From positions 1 through 64,000 of the forward strand of contig JACGCK010000132.1 of assembly GCA_014925825.1 (NCBI GenBank): a stretch of DNA of 64,000 bases, given 5' to 3'. Position numbers and translations under genes: made by a program. Of the stretch, positions 1 to 11,197 are shown piece after piece. This stretch comes from Pholiota molesta (taxonomy: Eukaryota > Basidiomycota > Agaricomycetes > Agaricales > Strophariaceae). Position 1 is the stretch's first letter, and each line of letters begins with the position of its first letter. The notes below the pieces were generated by a model. That model saw only the letters and a program-made list of their open reading frames with translations, made no database searches and was not told where the DNA came from.

Positions 1-59
1 GGCGTCAATGGTGGCCGAGGAGGCGTCAAGGTGGCTGAGGATGAATTGACGGCAGACGC

Positions 60-1745
60 TCAGCTATTCCGTCGATGTAGATGGGTGATCCTGAAAGGAT
101 GCTGAGGATATTGCTCATGTAGCCAGTCAAAACCGTCGTCGTCGTCGTCGCCGAATGAGGAGTCGGAGTCGGAGTCACTGTTTCCACTGAGATGGTTTTT
201 GCTAGGATGATTCTCATCAGAAGCAGCACCAAATTCTCTGCACAAGTCCCATTCATTCGTCAGGGAGTTGTAAATCCTTTGGTGTTTTTTATAACTCCCA
301 AAGACATGTTCATTCCTCTTCTTATTGACCCGAAGGCGCATATACACCTCCTTACCACCTGAGGATTGGATCTTCTGCCAAGTGTACATGTCGGCGTTCT
401 TTACGCCTGGCTTCTGTTCGCGCGAGATTCGTTTCTGTTTTTCCTTAGAGCTCTCTACCCGCAATAACTCTTCCTGGCGTTTCCCCCGCATTGAAAAAAA
501 TTCCTCCCAATGGGTGAACAATTTCCCTTTTTCTTCGATGCCCTCGATCATGGTTTGAGTTGGGAGGGAGGCCGCAGCCCGCGATGTAACATGTTGCTCG
601 GCTCGTCTGGCTTCCAGCACTGCACTGAGAGATGCATCCGTACGTGAATCTACTTTTGCAAGAGAAGTTTCCTGGCCAAGAAATATTTTGGTGGTATAGT
701 GGAGGACGAATGAAGGAGCCTCTCCGAATTTCAAAATCCTGACAGTCTCATTTGTTACAGGGTTCCTTCCCATGCTGTAGTACCGTTGAATGATCAATCC
801 AGCCAAAGGAATTCTCGTGGTTGAATTGTCGAACAGACGTTCTAATGCATTTTGGATGAGGTCATCGGGAGGTTTGAGGAAGGCCAAAGATCGATCACGA
901 GATAACGCCTGTTCCTCGTCTCTCGACCAGACAAACCACATCGGGATATGATGCTTAAGGAACCATTCGAGTGGAGGTCGAGTTTTATCTGCCTTGGACC
1001 ATTCAAAAATGACGCCAGCGCGGGGAGTTTTCATATCATATGAACAGACGGTGGATGCGGATAAACCATCGAGCCAAGCTGCGGGATACTTGTGGACTTC
1101 TTGCAAGCGATGGTACCACACGGGAAATGGCGAATCGGAGTCAGGTCGACTGTACAACGGGCTCGCAGAAGGACCGAATCTCTCCGTGCAGGCAATCAAA
1201 TAAGAAACGAATCCCATCCAAACAGAGAACCAATCGCGAGCTAACGAAATCATCCTCTTCGCTATTCTGAAAGATTTATGGGCGCGGCTGTAGTTGAACC
1301 GAGATGGAGGAGGAGGCATGTTTCCAGGGATTTTGAACCATATGCGAATGAGCTCCGCAGCTTCGACGAGGAGCTTTTCGCGTTCTGTCCAAATGTAACA
1401 ATCATCACGGTGCATCTCATATCGTCTTTCCCGGATTCCTGACGCCGACTTCGGGTCAACAAGCACGTTGACTTCGACAATACGTGGCATCCAACAAAAA
1501 GGTTCAAAAGGAGATGATGTATAGGAGGGGGCCAGAGGAATGAAGCTTTGCCATCCGTAAACATCCGTCCACCAAACTGGTTGCTTGAACTCGGAAGAAT
1601 CGAGATGTTTCACGTTGAAAGGAGAGTGGGTTGAAGCTTCGGTGGGAATTAACACCGTACGAGAGCAATTCGGCGAGTAGAAAATGGTGCCCTCCTGCAC
1701 GAATGCTTGACCCTGGGACCAGTCGAATTGAATAGGTGGAGACAT
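60..1745 (-). CDS. Conserved Agaricomycete hypothetical protein
   Basis: This is a single long open frame of about 562 residues from the ATG at 1743-1745 to the stop at 60-62. I do not assign a function. The N-terminal half is rich in Trp, Pro and aromatic residues. The middle has a hydrophobic stretch around the motif WMGFVSYLIA. The C-terminal 120 residues are basic and then end in a Ser/Asp run, so the tail is probably disordered. The overall look matches uncharacterised proteins I recall from many mushroom genomes. The frame stays open upstream of the ATG to 1835 without another ATG, and an AG lies just before it (TTCAG at 1748-1752), so an upstream exon is possible. An open segment at 1795-2043 could be that exon, but the phase does not join cleanly. 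Existence is fairly sure; start and role are not. Confidence 0.65.
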   Translation of the reverse strand: MSPPIQFDWSQGQAFVQEGTIFYSPNCSRTVLIPTEASTHSPFNVKHLDSSEFKQPVWWTDVYGWQSFIPLAPSYTSSPFEPFCWMPRIVEVNVLVDPKSASGIRERRYEMHRDDCYIWTEREKLLVEAAELIRIWFKIPGNMPPPPSRFNYSRAHKSFRIAKRMISLARDWFSVWMGFVSYLIACTERFGPSASPLYSRPDSDSPFPVWYHRLQEVHKYPAAWLDGLSASTVCSYDMKTPRAGVIFEWSKADKTRPPLEWFLKHHIPMWFVWSRDEEQALSRDRSLAFLKPPDDLIQNALERLFDNSTTRIPLAGLIIQRYYSMGRNPVTNETVRILKFGEAPSFVLHYTTKIFLGQETSLAKVDSRTDASLSAVLEARRAEQHVTSRAAASLPTQTMIEGIEEKGKLFTHWEEFFSMRGKRQEELLRVESSKEKQKRISREQKPGVKNADMYTWQKIQSSGGKEVYMRLRVNKKRNEHVFGSYKKHQRIYNSLTNEWDLCREFGAASDENHPSKNHLSGNSDSDSDSSFGDDDDDGFDWLHEQYPQHPFRITHLHRRNS

Positions 1746-1794
1746 GTCTGAATACTCACTATTAGCATGAAATAAATGATGAAAAAGAATCAGC

Positions 1795-2043
1795 TTACTG
1801 TCGTGCGCTTGTTCGATTCTGCAAAGGCAAGTCAATGAAAAGAGCTAGAAAAACTGGCGGCCGATAGAACAGCTCGGGATGTTCCCAAGTAGTAATACCG
1901 GAAGCCAGAGGTCTTGTAGTGGATGGAGGCCAGTAGATGATTCGAAGCACCGAGTAGGGGGGCAGATGAATCGATGCTCGAAGCCTAAGGACAAAATAAC
2001 CGAGGCAAATCCTAAGGAATGAAAAGGTGGGGGAAAAAGCCAA
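1795..2043 (-). other. Open segment upstream of the first gene, possible lost 5' exon
   Basis: The minus strand is open here for about 80 codons with protein-like content (several Trp, Pro and Leu) but has no ATG. It ends at a good donor (CA then GTAAGC) 5' of the gene at 60-1745. Splicing to the nearest AG gives the wrong phase, so it is either a decayed first exon or chance. The remaining bases to about 2400 hold nothing that I recognise. Confidence 0.25.
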
Positions 2044-2492
2044 GTAGGATGTTCCTAGCTAGCTGAAAAATGGATGTGAAGATGGATTCCGCTACAATAT
2101 CGCAGGGCGCGGACCAGTGCAACTTGAATTTGAACGGGACAAATGACTCGATGTTGGTACTAGAACGACAGGAGATCTTGATGAGTGGAAGGGTAAAAGA
2201 GGATTATTCGATATGTTCCAAGTCGCAAGTTGCCTAGAGAGTAGGGAAGAAGTGAAATCAGACGGGATGTTCCCAACTGATTTCGGACGAGGGGGAGACT
2301 CAGACTCGGATAACTGAAGTCATAACGCAACACGACTGCTCTTCCCGTTGCGCGGCGGGGTTTGAAACGTGCGGAGTTTGAACTGACTTAACGCATTTGA
2401 CGGTTACCAGTTGCTTGATTGCGTGAGCCAGACCAGTACTATGAGGACTTGGAACATCCAGGTACTTCAAGTTCTGAGACTATTCACACCCA

Positions 2493-2521
2493 TTTTGCTG
2501 TGGAACATCCATGGTGGAATG
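2493..2521. repeat. 29-bp direct repeat, left copy, beside BRR2 pseudogene
   Basis: These 29 bases recur at 4762-4790 with one mismatch (the eighth base is G here and A there). The two copies sit just outside the BRR2-like sequence. In both copies one frame reads EHPWWN, which is not a BRR2 motif that I know. Confidence 0.8.
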
Positions 2522-2699
2522 GCTCTCGTTTTCTGTTTTCAATGGCAACAGAATAGCCAGAGCCGCTACCTTGAAAGTGAATGCAGTGACAGCAGTACAC
2601 GGTGACGTGTCAGTCGTTCCCAATGGATTGATGCTCGCACCTCGATATACTGTCCAGCCGAAGTGGACTGGCGGTCTCGAGATTATAGCTGCTTTTCAT

Positions 2700-4735
2700 C
2701 AAAGAGGCCACCTTAGGTCGAACCCACAAGCTTTCGTTCGTTCAAATGTGCGAAGGGCCTTGTTCCCATTTGGCTCGTCCTGCTCGGGCTCGTGTCAGAG
2801 CAAATTGTTTCCTATCACCTTTAATTCGAGTATGGACAAATCGATTCTACTTTGCGCTTCTACCGGTTCTCATAACCGATCGCTGGCTGCATGCTAAAAC
2901 TCGTCTGCCGATTTCAAATTCAAGCACCTCATTCTACACAAGAAATTCTGCAAGCCTACGCCTCTCCTCAATCTTCAATCGCTTCCATTTTCCGATAGTG
3001 CTTGAGGCGATTTAGACGAGTACCATTTACACACTCAGCAAGATCCAAACGCAGGTTTTTCAGCCTCTATATACCTCCCATGAGAACGTTTTTATTGGGA
3101 CCCTCACCGGAAGTGGCAAGCACGTTCGCTGAGTTCGCGCTGCCGCGCTTGTGGAGCAAGAAGAGGACTCTTCGAGACGTTTGTATCAACCTGTCCCAGG
3201 AAATGGTAGCGACGGGTGAAAGTGTGGCAGGCGAAATTTGAGAGCTTCCAGGGTGGAAAGAAAATTTTCGGCCTCTTGGAGAGGCCAGTCCTGCTGTGCG
3301 GTTGGTTGAGATGGTTGACATGATCATTTGTATCCGGACTCAGGTGCGCTTATTGTTCCCTTTCTCATGTATTTGCAAAATTTGACAACGCCTGATATTT
3401 AGTGCGATACCATCTTGCGACGATGGAGACAGCGCAAGAACGTCCAAAATTTGGAATTCTCATTGTGTATGAAGTCCATATGATGGTCGGAGGTGAAGTC
3501 CGACCAACTTATGAAGTCGCTATCTTTCGAATGCGCCGATACATTGAACATCAAACGGGTCAAAATATGCCGTCGCTTGCTTGCGGCTTCGCTCTTGCCA
3601 ATGTCGAGGACTTTGGAAAGTAGACGGGTGCTCCCAGAACATACTATCTTCAACTTCTGGTTCAGGTATTTAAACTGCGCTCATTCACTCTATATTGTTG
3701 TTGACTTTACCATGATAGCACACCCACTCGACATGGCCACCCACATTCGATCATTCCCAATCAATGCCTTGCCCTCTTTAACGATCGCCATGTCCAAACC
3801 CGCCTGTCTCGCCGTCAAAGAATATTCGCCTTCTAAACCAGGCAACGTCGTCCGACATCCTAATATAGTATTGCTCCGCCGATGATCAACCCAATCTTTT
3901 CCTCAATATCACACTCGAAGACTTACAACCTCGCCTCGATCATATTAAGACCAAGGGCTAGTGAAGGTGTTAAAAGGCGGTATCGGTTTTCACCATGAAG
4001 CCCTCGGTAAGCATGATAAGCGCATCGTTCAGCAGCTTTTCGCTTTGGGTGCCATTCAAGTATTGGTTCCCATCAAGGTATGCAACAGACGTGCTTCATT
4101 GAATTCTCCATATTTATCCATCTTTTTCAGGACATCGCATGGACTCTCCCTGTCGCCAGCTACATGATCGTCATTATGAACCTCTGATTCTGCGATGTAT
4201 ATGGAGATTCTACAAGTCAATGGTCAAAAACCTAACAATTACAATCTTCATATCACTAGTCATCACGTCTCAGATCACTTGTCCGAGTTGGTTGAGATCA
4301 TATTGAATGACAGTGTTAACTCAATGTGCATTGCAATTGGTAAGCTCAATCATATCCGACCTACAGTCAGCCCCGTTCTTATCAGATTCTCGGAATCACA
4401 AAGGATGAAATGGATTTGCTGGCGCTAAACTTGGGAATAATTGCTGCTTATTACGATATTATCTGTACGTTCCTACTGTTCTCTTATATGATCTCTATGT
4501 TAATCTTTTCCCATAGATTTACCGTCGAGATTTACACCTTTTTCAATTCCCATTCGGGCTGCGTCGCATTTATGATTCCGTATCAGTCAAGCTTGATCAG
4601 TTCACTTTTAAAGTACCCCAACTTCAAGATGTTCTTCCCGCTACAAGCCCATTACTCGCGCCTGCGGCTTCCTCTCGACCTCGCCATTGATCAGGTCCTG
4701 ATGTCCTTGAAAAGGACTTCAACTTCTTGTCAACA
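2700..4735 (+). pseudogene. Pseudogene of spliceosomal helicase BRR2 (C-terminal cassette)
   Basis: BRR2 is the DExH ATPase that unwinds U4/U6 during spliceosome activation. Pieces of its second helicase cassette lie in order in shifting frames. These are SDRW-like TDRWLHAKTRLPIS (about 2868), a degraded Walker A GTLTGSGK (about 3095), LRRWRQRKNVQN (about 3415), SLANARD-like SLACGFALANVEDFG (about 3575), IRSFPINALPSLTIAMSKPA (about 3740), GIGFHHEALGKHDKRIVQ (about 3978), a DIAWTLPVASYM piece (about 4130), NYNLH...DHLSELVE (about 4235), LNLGIIAAYY (about 4416) and SRLRLPLDLAIDQ (about 4655). Frameshifts and stops are numerous, including one directly after the Walker Lys. About 80 residues that carry motif VI are missing near 4180. 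Intron-like gaps with GT-AG edges remain (for example about 4078-4131), so this is not a retrocopy. Confidence 0.85.
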
Positions 4736-4761
4736 CCAATATTCTTCCCTTATCCTCTCCG

Positions 4762-4790
4762 TTTTGCTATGGAACATCCATGGTGGAATG
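4762..4790. repeat. 29-bp direct repeat, right copy, beside BRR2 pseudogene
   Basis: This is the partner of 2493-2521, with 28 of 29 bases identical. It lies just after the last BRR2-like residues, and the frame through it stops shortly afterwards (about 4805). Confidence 0.8.
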
Positions 4791-4913
4791 ATTTCTTGTC
4801 TCATTGAATTTCTGAATATTACACTCTTTCTCTGTGTATGAATTGCCGATCATCGAATAAATCATTCCCAACCCGACACCTTTACATATCAACATAAACG
4901 AAGGCATATTCTT

Positions 4914-5519
4914 CTATCCTAACACATAATCAACCTCTTCTCTCGTCATTTTGTCCTTCAACTCCTTCAACTTCCTTCGAAGCTTCTTGCTTTCCTTTAT
5001 TACTTGCTTGTTTACCCTCAAAATATCTTCTGCCTTACGTTGTCTCTCTGCGCTCGGCCAAAGTTGAACCTCATCGTCATGAGCGATATGAAGTTTCTTT
5101 GGTTGGCGCTCTTCATCTTCGTTGAAATCATCAAAACATCCTTTTTTCTCCGGAGATTCAGACTCTAGAGTGAAATGTTTGCGCTAAACGTCACAAGCAT
5201 GATTAAACTTCGCCCATAACCAAATAGTTGAACTTAGTACCTTGCTGCCTCGTGCGGGCGGAATGGAATCGACCATGTTAACGATGTTGATCGCACCAAG
5301 GGGACTGACGGGCTTTAAAATATATCGACGATGAGGGGATGTGGGAAGCTGTTCCCTACTGGGAGGAGAGGAGTTTCGTGTCTTGGGGGCATGCCAGAAG
5401 TGTGGTTGTGATGAAGGAGGAGGCTGTTCCTCCTCAGTGAAAGGAGCGTTAACGTGCTTCCTGGAGTGATCGCGGTGGTTGGTTTCGGTGTTGTTCATTT
5501 GTATGGATCCACTTGTCAT
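4914..5519 (-). CDS. Small two-exon charged coiled-coil protein, unknown
   Basis: Exon 1 is 5241-5519 and exon 2 is 4914-5162. A 78-base intron (GTACTA...TAGAG) splits them in phase 0 and the joined frame gives about 175 residues. The N-terminal half is polar and Pro-rich, hence probably disordered. The C-terminal half is acidic and then strongly Lys/Arg/Glu-rich from about residue 125 on, as expected of a coiled coil, and ends in EEVDYVLG. I do not recognise the family. The open frame on both sides of a clean intron and the shift in composition argue for a real gene. A further 5' exon cannot be excluded. No partner gene is adjacent: the BRR2 pseudogene lies downstream and a tandem repeat lies upstream. 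Confidence 0.55.
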
Positions 5520-5624
5520 CTCGTCAACTCTTTTATGGATACGGCTATGCTTGGAACCTGGACGTGGGACATGGACTCAGAGCAACGTTAGTGGCTACCC
5601 ATGCATATTCTCATCTATGGAGCG

Positions 5625-6240
5625 CTCCAGCAATTGAAATGTATGCCCTAGTTCCGACCGTTTGCAAAAACTTGGCAAAAAGTTCCTTTCTAGAACACGA
5701 ACCACTCACGTCAAGAGCGCATTAACACGGAGACGTTACCGTTCAGAATGATCATGTAAAACACGGAAACTATTGAATCCGCCCTAGTAGCAGTTGAAAC
5801 GTAGTAGGTACCAAGTTCCGACCGTTTGTGTAGACTTACTTACCTTTTTTCGCACACGAATTAGGCGCGCGTTGAGATGACACCCTTGGCCTAGGGAGGT
5901 CTGATCCAAGAAGATCAAGTGTAACATAGGAACTTCCGTATGCACCCGGCGGCCCAGCAATTGAAATGTAGGTACTAGTTCCAAGTTCCGACCGTTTGTG
6001 TAGACTGACTTACCCTTTTTTCGCACACGAAATAGGCGCGCGTTGAGACGAAACCCTTGGCCTAGGGAGTCTGATCCAAGAAGATCAAGTGTAACATAGG
6101 AACTTCCATATGCACCCGGCCCAGCAATTGAAATGTAGGTACTAGTTCCGACCGTTTGAGTAAATTTATATCCTTTTTTAGCACACAGCAACTGTCAACG
6201 CGGCTGAGACGACACCGTTAGCTCAGGGCGCAGGGCAACA
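5625..6240. repeat. Tandem repeat, about 165-bp unit, four copies
   Basis: The landmark TTCCGACCGTTTG recurs at about 5652, 5816, 5986 and 6146, giving spacings of 164, 170 and 160 bases. Copies two and three are close to identical and include a shared stretch with CCTTGGCCTAGGGAG and ATCAAGTGTAACATAGG. The first and last copies are degraded. The array ends about 170 bases before the start codon of the DUF6698 gene, so it may overlap that gene's promoter. Confidence 0.85.
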
Positions 6241-6408
6241 CGTTCAAGTCGATGTTGAAACCGCTGTGTTGAGGGGAGCTTCGCATCATTGGAGCATTTT
6301 GTGGCGTACGCAAGTGTTTTTCCGGGATTTAACTTTCTATATAGCGAACTACGCTTGGTCGTTAACTTCCACAGAAGTCTTCCCTCCCTTCTTCCACCAT
6401 CCATCGAG

Positions 6409-8206
6409 ATGCCTCTAGAAGATATTACCACACTCGTAGCGCGTCTCGAGAATGAGGCCGAAGCCTCGAAGCAGTGAGTGTTTCACTGGTGTTTCTCGAT
6501 GTATACACTGTTGACAGAGACATCAGGCCGAAAGTTTTGGAACCCTATCAAAACGCCGCGAGATGGATCCCTCTGGCCATTGGGCCATTCATCAATATTG
6601 ATGCAGCTATTTATGCTGGTGCCGCAAAGGTCAACAACTTAGCACCACCGTATGTCTTGGAATCCAGCTATCACCGCGACAGTGCTGAAAAACACTTTGA
6701 CAGGCCTAACACCGATGACGAAGATCTTGAAAATTTCCAGAAATTCATGGAGTTCTGTCCAGATCTGAAGCAGGTGATAAGGGGTTTCAAAAATGATGCT
6801 GACGTTCTCCAGCGCTTTATCGGCCATGTGAGCATATGTATTCATTTCTTTGTGCTTTTGTTAAATCATTACCTCCAGCTGTCGTCGGCGGCGTCTAACT
6901 CACGAGCTGACGACACCAGCGCTTGTCGAAAGGCGACCAGAGATTATGTTGCCTTAACTTTCAAGATGAATCCAAGGGTTACCCTGGAGAAGAAGTGCGA
7001 CCGTGGCTGGAATAATGTCTACACGGCCCGCCTTCTTTGTCCGCTGAAGTACACAGAAGTCTTCGACGAGAATCCCAAGTATGTGACCGGACTCGCATCC
7101 AGCAGTATGATTCACTAACTTTTCTATATCTCGTGATAGGGCTTTCATGGCCAGTGTTTTAGACGGTACTACCAAGATCAAAGCTTCGCATTGGCCATCC
7201 TTTTTGTACCCTCCGAACACGCCATACAATCGGGAATCCCTCGACGACGGCCTTTTCACAGGTCCAGTGCTGGTAGCGGTGGGTTACTATCATCTTTCTT
7301 GTTACCAGCGGGTCCTGACAATTAGTGTGTTCAGTTTCTACGGAACATATGCACGGGGCCGACGTCAGCTTCCAATGGAATCCGACGAGCATCGAAGCCA
7401 TCGAAAGCTGAAATCCATGGTATGGAACACGTCACCGGGCGTTGTATTGCCTATGTAGCATTGCAGGTAAGTGACCATTACAACGTTATGACAATGATTT
7501 TGGCCATGATATCTGATTAATCACAAGGCATACTTCTCTCTGTCCGCCATCGAGCAATGGTCGTCTTCTGCTCAGGAAGGCTTCTTCGATTTAGAGGATT
7601 TCTACATCCGCTGCCTTAAAGTGTTTGAAACGGACCCTGAAGATGAATGGGTTGTTGACACCCTTGATTATCTTACACGGTAAAGTTTATGATTCATGCC
7701 TTTTCAAGTACTAATGCTATAATTTCTAGTGAGCTCCCATCCCTAAAGCGCACTTACAAACGGAAACGCAGAGGAAATGTCCGAGATGTGTCCAGTGATG
7801 ACTCGGACGAAGACGAGACTAAATTAATCGAAGCTCAGCGGAGGGCACGGCGTCAAGCACGTAACATCGAGGTAAAATGTCCTACGTGGAACCTAAATGC
7901 AATGCTGACGGGTTTTTCTAATAGAACGCTACCTCAGGCAATAAGCGGTTTGGTAAGGTTTAAAGCTCTGCATTGCCAGCCTAGCACACACTCATTCACA
8001 ATCATCTAGATGGTGCCAATGATGATTTTGAAACTGCTGAGCCCGGCGCCAGTGGCACTAACACACCGCGGCCTCCGGCTTCTGCTCATCCGAGTCAGGT
8101 TGGAGGTGATGGTTCCGGCGAGTCAGAGAATGACATGGAACGCCCACACCGTGACAAACAGTCTGTTCATACTAATAATAAGAAAGGAAAGGGCCGAGCA
8201 GCGTAG
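6409..8206 (+). CDS. DUF6698 family protein, nine exons, intact
   Basis: Exons are 6409-6473, 6518-6827, 6879-7078, 7140-7278, 7326-7466, 7528-7679, 7730-7871, 7925-7952 and 8010-8206. All eight introns are GT-AG and 44-61 bases, and phases join without a break to give 457 residues. The core follows the pattern that I remember for DUF6698 of Agaricomycetes. It has an N-terminal helical part, then ASNSRADDTS, GWNNVYTARLLCP, DGLFTGPVL, NICTGPTSA, IHGMEHVTGR and FDLEDFY, then a closing acidic motif DPEDEWVVDTLDYL. After about residue 330 the tail is basic and then Ser/Asp/Gly-rich, with KRKRRG as a likely nuclear signal. The molecular role of the family is unknown. It sits between two unrelated tandem arrays. 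Assignment to the DUF is from memory of the motif order. Confidence 0.85.
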
Positions 8207-8499
8207 TGTAGTAAGTATTAGACTCTAAGCTTCCTTCGCTCCAGTGCTGACTTCATTAAGTGCATAGCTATTTATGGTCCGCCGCACTGTCTGCTTCGTA
8301 TTTCATGATTAACCTACAATATTTTGTGATGGCCAACCTGCTATGATCCCATATGTCGATTACCTACTGTATCTCTGATCCTGTAGATCATATCGAATGA
8401 ATTCTGGATTGCACGACATTGTATGAGTCTAAGCATAGTATTGATCTCGCTTCATGTACAGTAAGCAATGGTTTTATTCACATATATTCCGTCCAAACA

Positions 8500-9375
8500 T
8501 TGTGTGCATTATATGCATTGAGAGTCAGACAATGCTACATAATTATGGTAGAGTATGTATTGTCCCGAAGATTGGGTGCCTATTCAAGCTCAGGTGTGAT
8601 CAAAACCTCAGAGGTAAGGTTGCTGCCAATATATGTCTCGATTACCAGATATAGCACCCCAAAATTGGGAACTAATAAAACTTCAGAGGTAAGGTTGTTC
8701 TTAATGCATTCCTCGAGTGTCAGACAATGCTACATAATTATGGTAGGCCAGATAATGGATTAGTCATATATATTATACCCCGAAATTGTGAACTCACAAA
8801 AGCTCAAAGGTAACATTGCCATCAATACATATCTCGAATGCCAGACAATGCTATACAATTATGGTACGCCATATAATGAATTAGTCATATATATTATACC
8901 CCGAAATTGTGAACTCACAAAAGCTCAAAGGTAACATTGTCCTCAATACATATCTCGAATGCCAGACAATGCTATACAATTATGGTACGCCATATAATGA
9001 ATTAGTCATATATATTATACCCCGAAATTGTGAACTCACAAAAGCTCAAAGGTAACATTGTCCTCAATACATATCTCGAATGCCAGACAATGCTATACAA
9101 TTATGGTACACCATATAATGAATTAGTCATATATATTATACCCCGAAATTGTGAACTCACAAAAGCTCAAAGGTAACATTGTCCTCAATACATATCTCGA
9201 ATGCCAGACAATGCTATACAATTATGGTACGCCATATAATGAATTAGTCATATATATTATACCCCGAAATTGTGAACTCACAAAAGCTCAAAGGTAACAT
9301 TGTCCTCAATACATATCTCGAATGCCAGATAATGCTATACAACTATGGTAGGCCAAGTAATGATCTAGTCGTATA
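8500..9375. repeat. 121-bp satellite-like tandem array downstream of DUF6698 gene
   Basis: The landmark TAGTCATATATATTATACC starts at 8761, 8882, 9003, 9124 and 9245, so the period is 121 bases. The middle copies differ by only a few bases. From about 8500 to 8760 two diverged copies precede the regular part, and the last copy fades after about 9360. The unit is AT-rich and has no open frame. Nothing else is seen from 8207 to 9597. Confidence 0.9.
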
Positions 9376-9597
9376 TAATGTGTCCTTAAGTCATACAATG
9401 TATGTATGACCTTGTATGATGCTCGCTGAATATATAGCCCACAATATTGTATCTAAGGTTTTATTAATATCATAGCTTGAAATGTGCATAATTATGGCCC
9501 CATTATATACGACTTAATTATTAAATGGCCAGGTGGGGATTTTACGACTTGTGTACTATATATTGAAATTTGTTACCTTACATGTAGGCGACTTTTT

Positions 9598-10465
9598 TTA
9601 TGATGACTTACCGTCTGTCGCATACGCATGCGGGTTTGGGTACAAATCGTTCTTCTTGTTCCCGCGCCCGCCAATGTCGTTCAGCATGAAGTGCCGGAAG
9701 ATCGACACGCGCACCTCGAACGGGCTCGCGAAGGGGATGTTGTTGAGGATGCTGAGGCACGGCAACATCGCGGCGAGCTGCTGCGCGAACAGGTGGTGCG
9801 GGCCCTGGAGCGGATTGTCTGCTTTCGAGAGCTGTTGTTCTTCTAGACTGGAGTGGGTCAATGTGAGTAATCGTAAAAAGGAGAGAAGAGGATATCAACT
9901 TACACAGCCGCCTTCACAAACGAGTTCATGTCTAGTTGGGATGTGACGAGCCAGTGTGGTCGTAGTCCGCAGGGACGAACGGCTTCGGCGAACTACGCCC
10001 AATCAGCAGCCATCCATCCCACACCCCCAAAAACCCAAAAACTCACTCTCTTGCATGGATCCCAAGCAAGCACCGCATCCCTCACCGCCTCCCATGAGCA
10101 CGGTACTAGCGGCGCAATGTACACCTCCTGCATTACACTCCCCTCGTCGTGCACGTACAGCGTGAATGCGATGTTCAGCAGCTGCCGGCTGAATTCCATG
10201 AGCTCGTAGAGCGCCAGCGGGTTCTGCACCGCGTGGCCGCTGGATGCGGTACTGAAGAATCCGTCATTGCCCAATGGTAAGGAGTGCTTGCAAATAAAGG
10301 GTCGGCCAGGAAGAAGATAGGTGGCCAGTGCGATGCGTTCGCGGGATCTAGAAGAAAATGTTCATAATGTTTCATGAAAAGTAATAAGGACATCGACGTA
10401 CCCGTCACAGCCTCGGAATTCTCCTTGTTCCCCAGCTTAGATCGCCTGTTCTGGAGGTCTGCTGT
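9598..10465 (-). pseudogene. Partial duplicate of HUL5-type HECT ligase gene, broken
   Basis: This is a decayed copy of the middle of the gene at 24450-28359, in the same exon order and with intron positions kept. It begins with a piece equivalent to RRSPLGKEENS (about 10455). It continues through DPANASHWPP (about 10345), SRQLLNIAFTLY (about 10180), QGPHHL and FEVRVSIFRHF (about 9700), and ends in NPHAYAT near 9610. Stop codons and frameshifts interrupt it (for example the reading around 10300). A deletion near 9665 removes the segment corresponding to roughly 25745-26040 and fuses LND...GRG directly to NKKNDLYPNP. No catalytic HECT C-lobe is present. Retained introns mean a DNA-level duplication. 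Confidence 0.9.
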
Positions 10466-10754
10466 GCATCAGCGTCGATAGCGTGTCCTAGATTTCGCGC
10501 CTGCACCTACCATTTCACGACTTGGGAAACCCACGCGCTACTCTAACTAGTGGTTACGGCGGACATTCGGGCTGGAGGGACCGAAGACAGGCTGAAGAAA
10601 TTGGGCTAGGCAGTTGAGAGCGCGACGGTGGTGGCGGTCGTTGTGATGGTTAGAACGTCTTGCTATGCCAGTGAACTGGCCTGCTCTAGTGGGGAGCTTG
10701 CTACATCTGAGTTTTAATTCACACACACACACTACTGCCTATTGGTGTCTACTA

Positions 10755-11061
10755 CTGTACTAAACCGACCAAGTCTTTGACCCTTTTATTTGTGACCAAA
10801 AAGTTCCATCTCTTCATCTCTTCAAAGGGTCTGAGGAAGGCCTGATGGAGCTTCATTTGGTGTGACCTCCAAAAAATCTCTTCATCAAAATGCTGTCAGA
10901 AGCCAAACTTTTGCATTTAAATCCTCAAAATGCTGAAATGCCTACTAAATTTGACTTCCAGAACTCTTCAAAAAAATTTGGGACTGTGACCACCTCCGAA
11001 AACTCTTCACTTCAGCAAGCCCTGTGATGTGTGACCTGAAGAGATGGTTGGTCCAGTACAG
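10755..11061. mobile_element. MITE 1, Tc1/mariner-like, TA duplication
   Basis: This is a 307-base non-coding element. Its ends read inward as CTGTACTAAACCGACCA (left) and CTGTACTGGACCAACCA (right, reverse complement), which agree at 14 of 17 positions. Each end is flanked by the dinucleotide TA (10753-10754 and 11062-11063), as made by Tc1/mariner transposition. The interior is AT-rich with repeated CTCTTCA words. No transposase is encoded, so it would depend on one made elsewhere. Confidence 0.65.
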
Positions 11062-11197
11062 TAGATGTTAAATACATATTCACTCAAGTCAACGCCATAA
11101 GTGTCTAGAGTAAAACCAAGCTCTTGTCTACTAAGTATGTTGATCTGTTCGTTTACTTCTCGATTCATGAGCTGCAGGTGTCGCAGGTACACGAGCG

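Noticed and set aside
2700..4735. BRR2 pseudogene as a processed retrocopy
   Set aside because: Intron remnants with GT-AG edges and no poly-A tail argue against reverse transcription.
6409..9375. DUF6698 gene as cargo of a transposon
   Set aside because: No terminal inverted repeats or target duplication were found around the gene and its flanking arrays.
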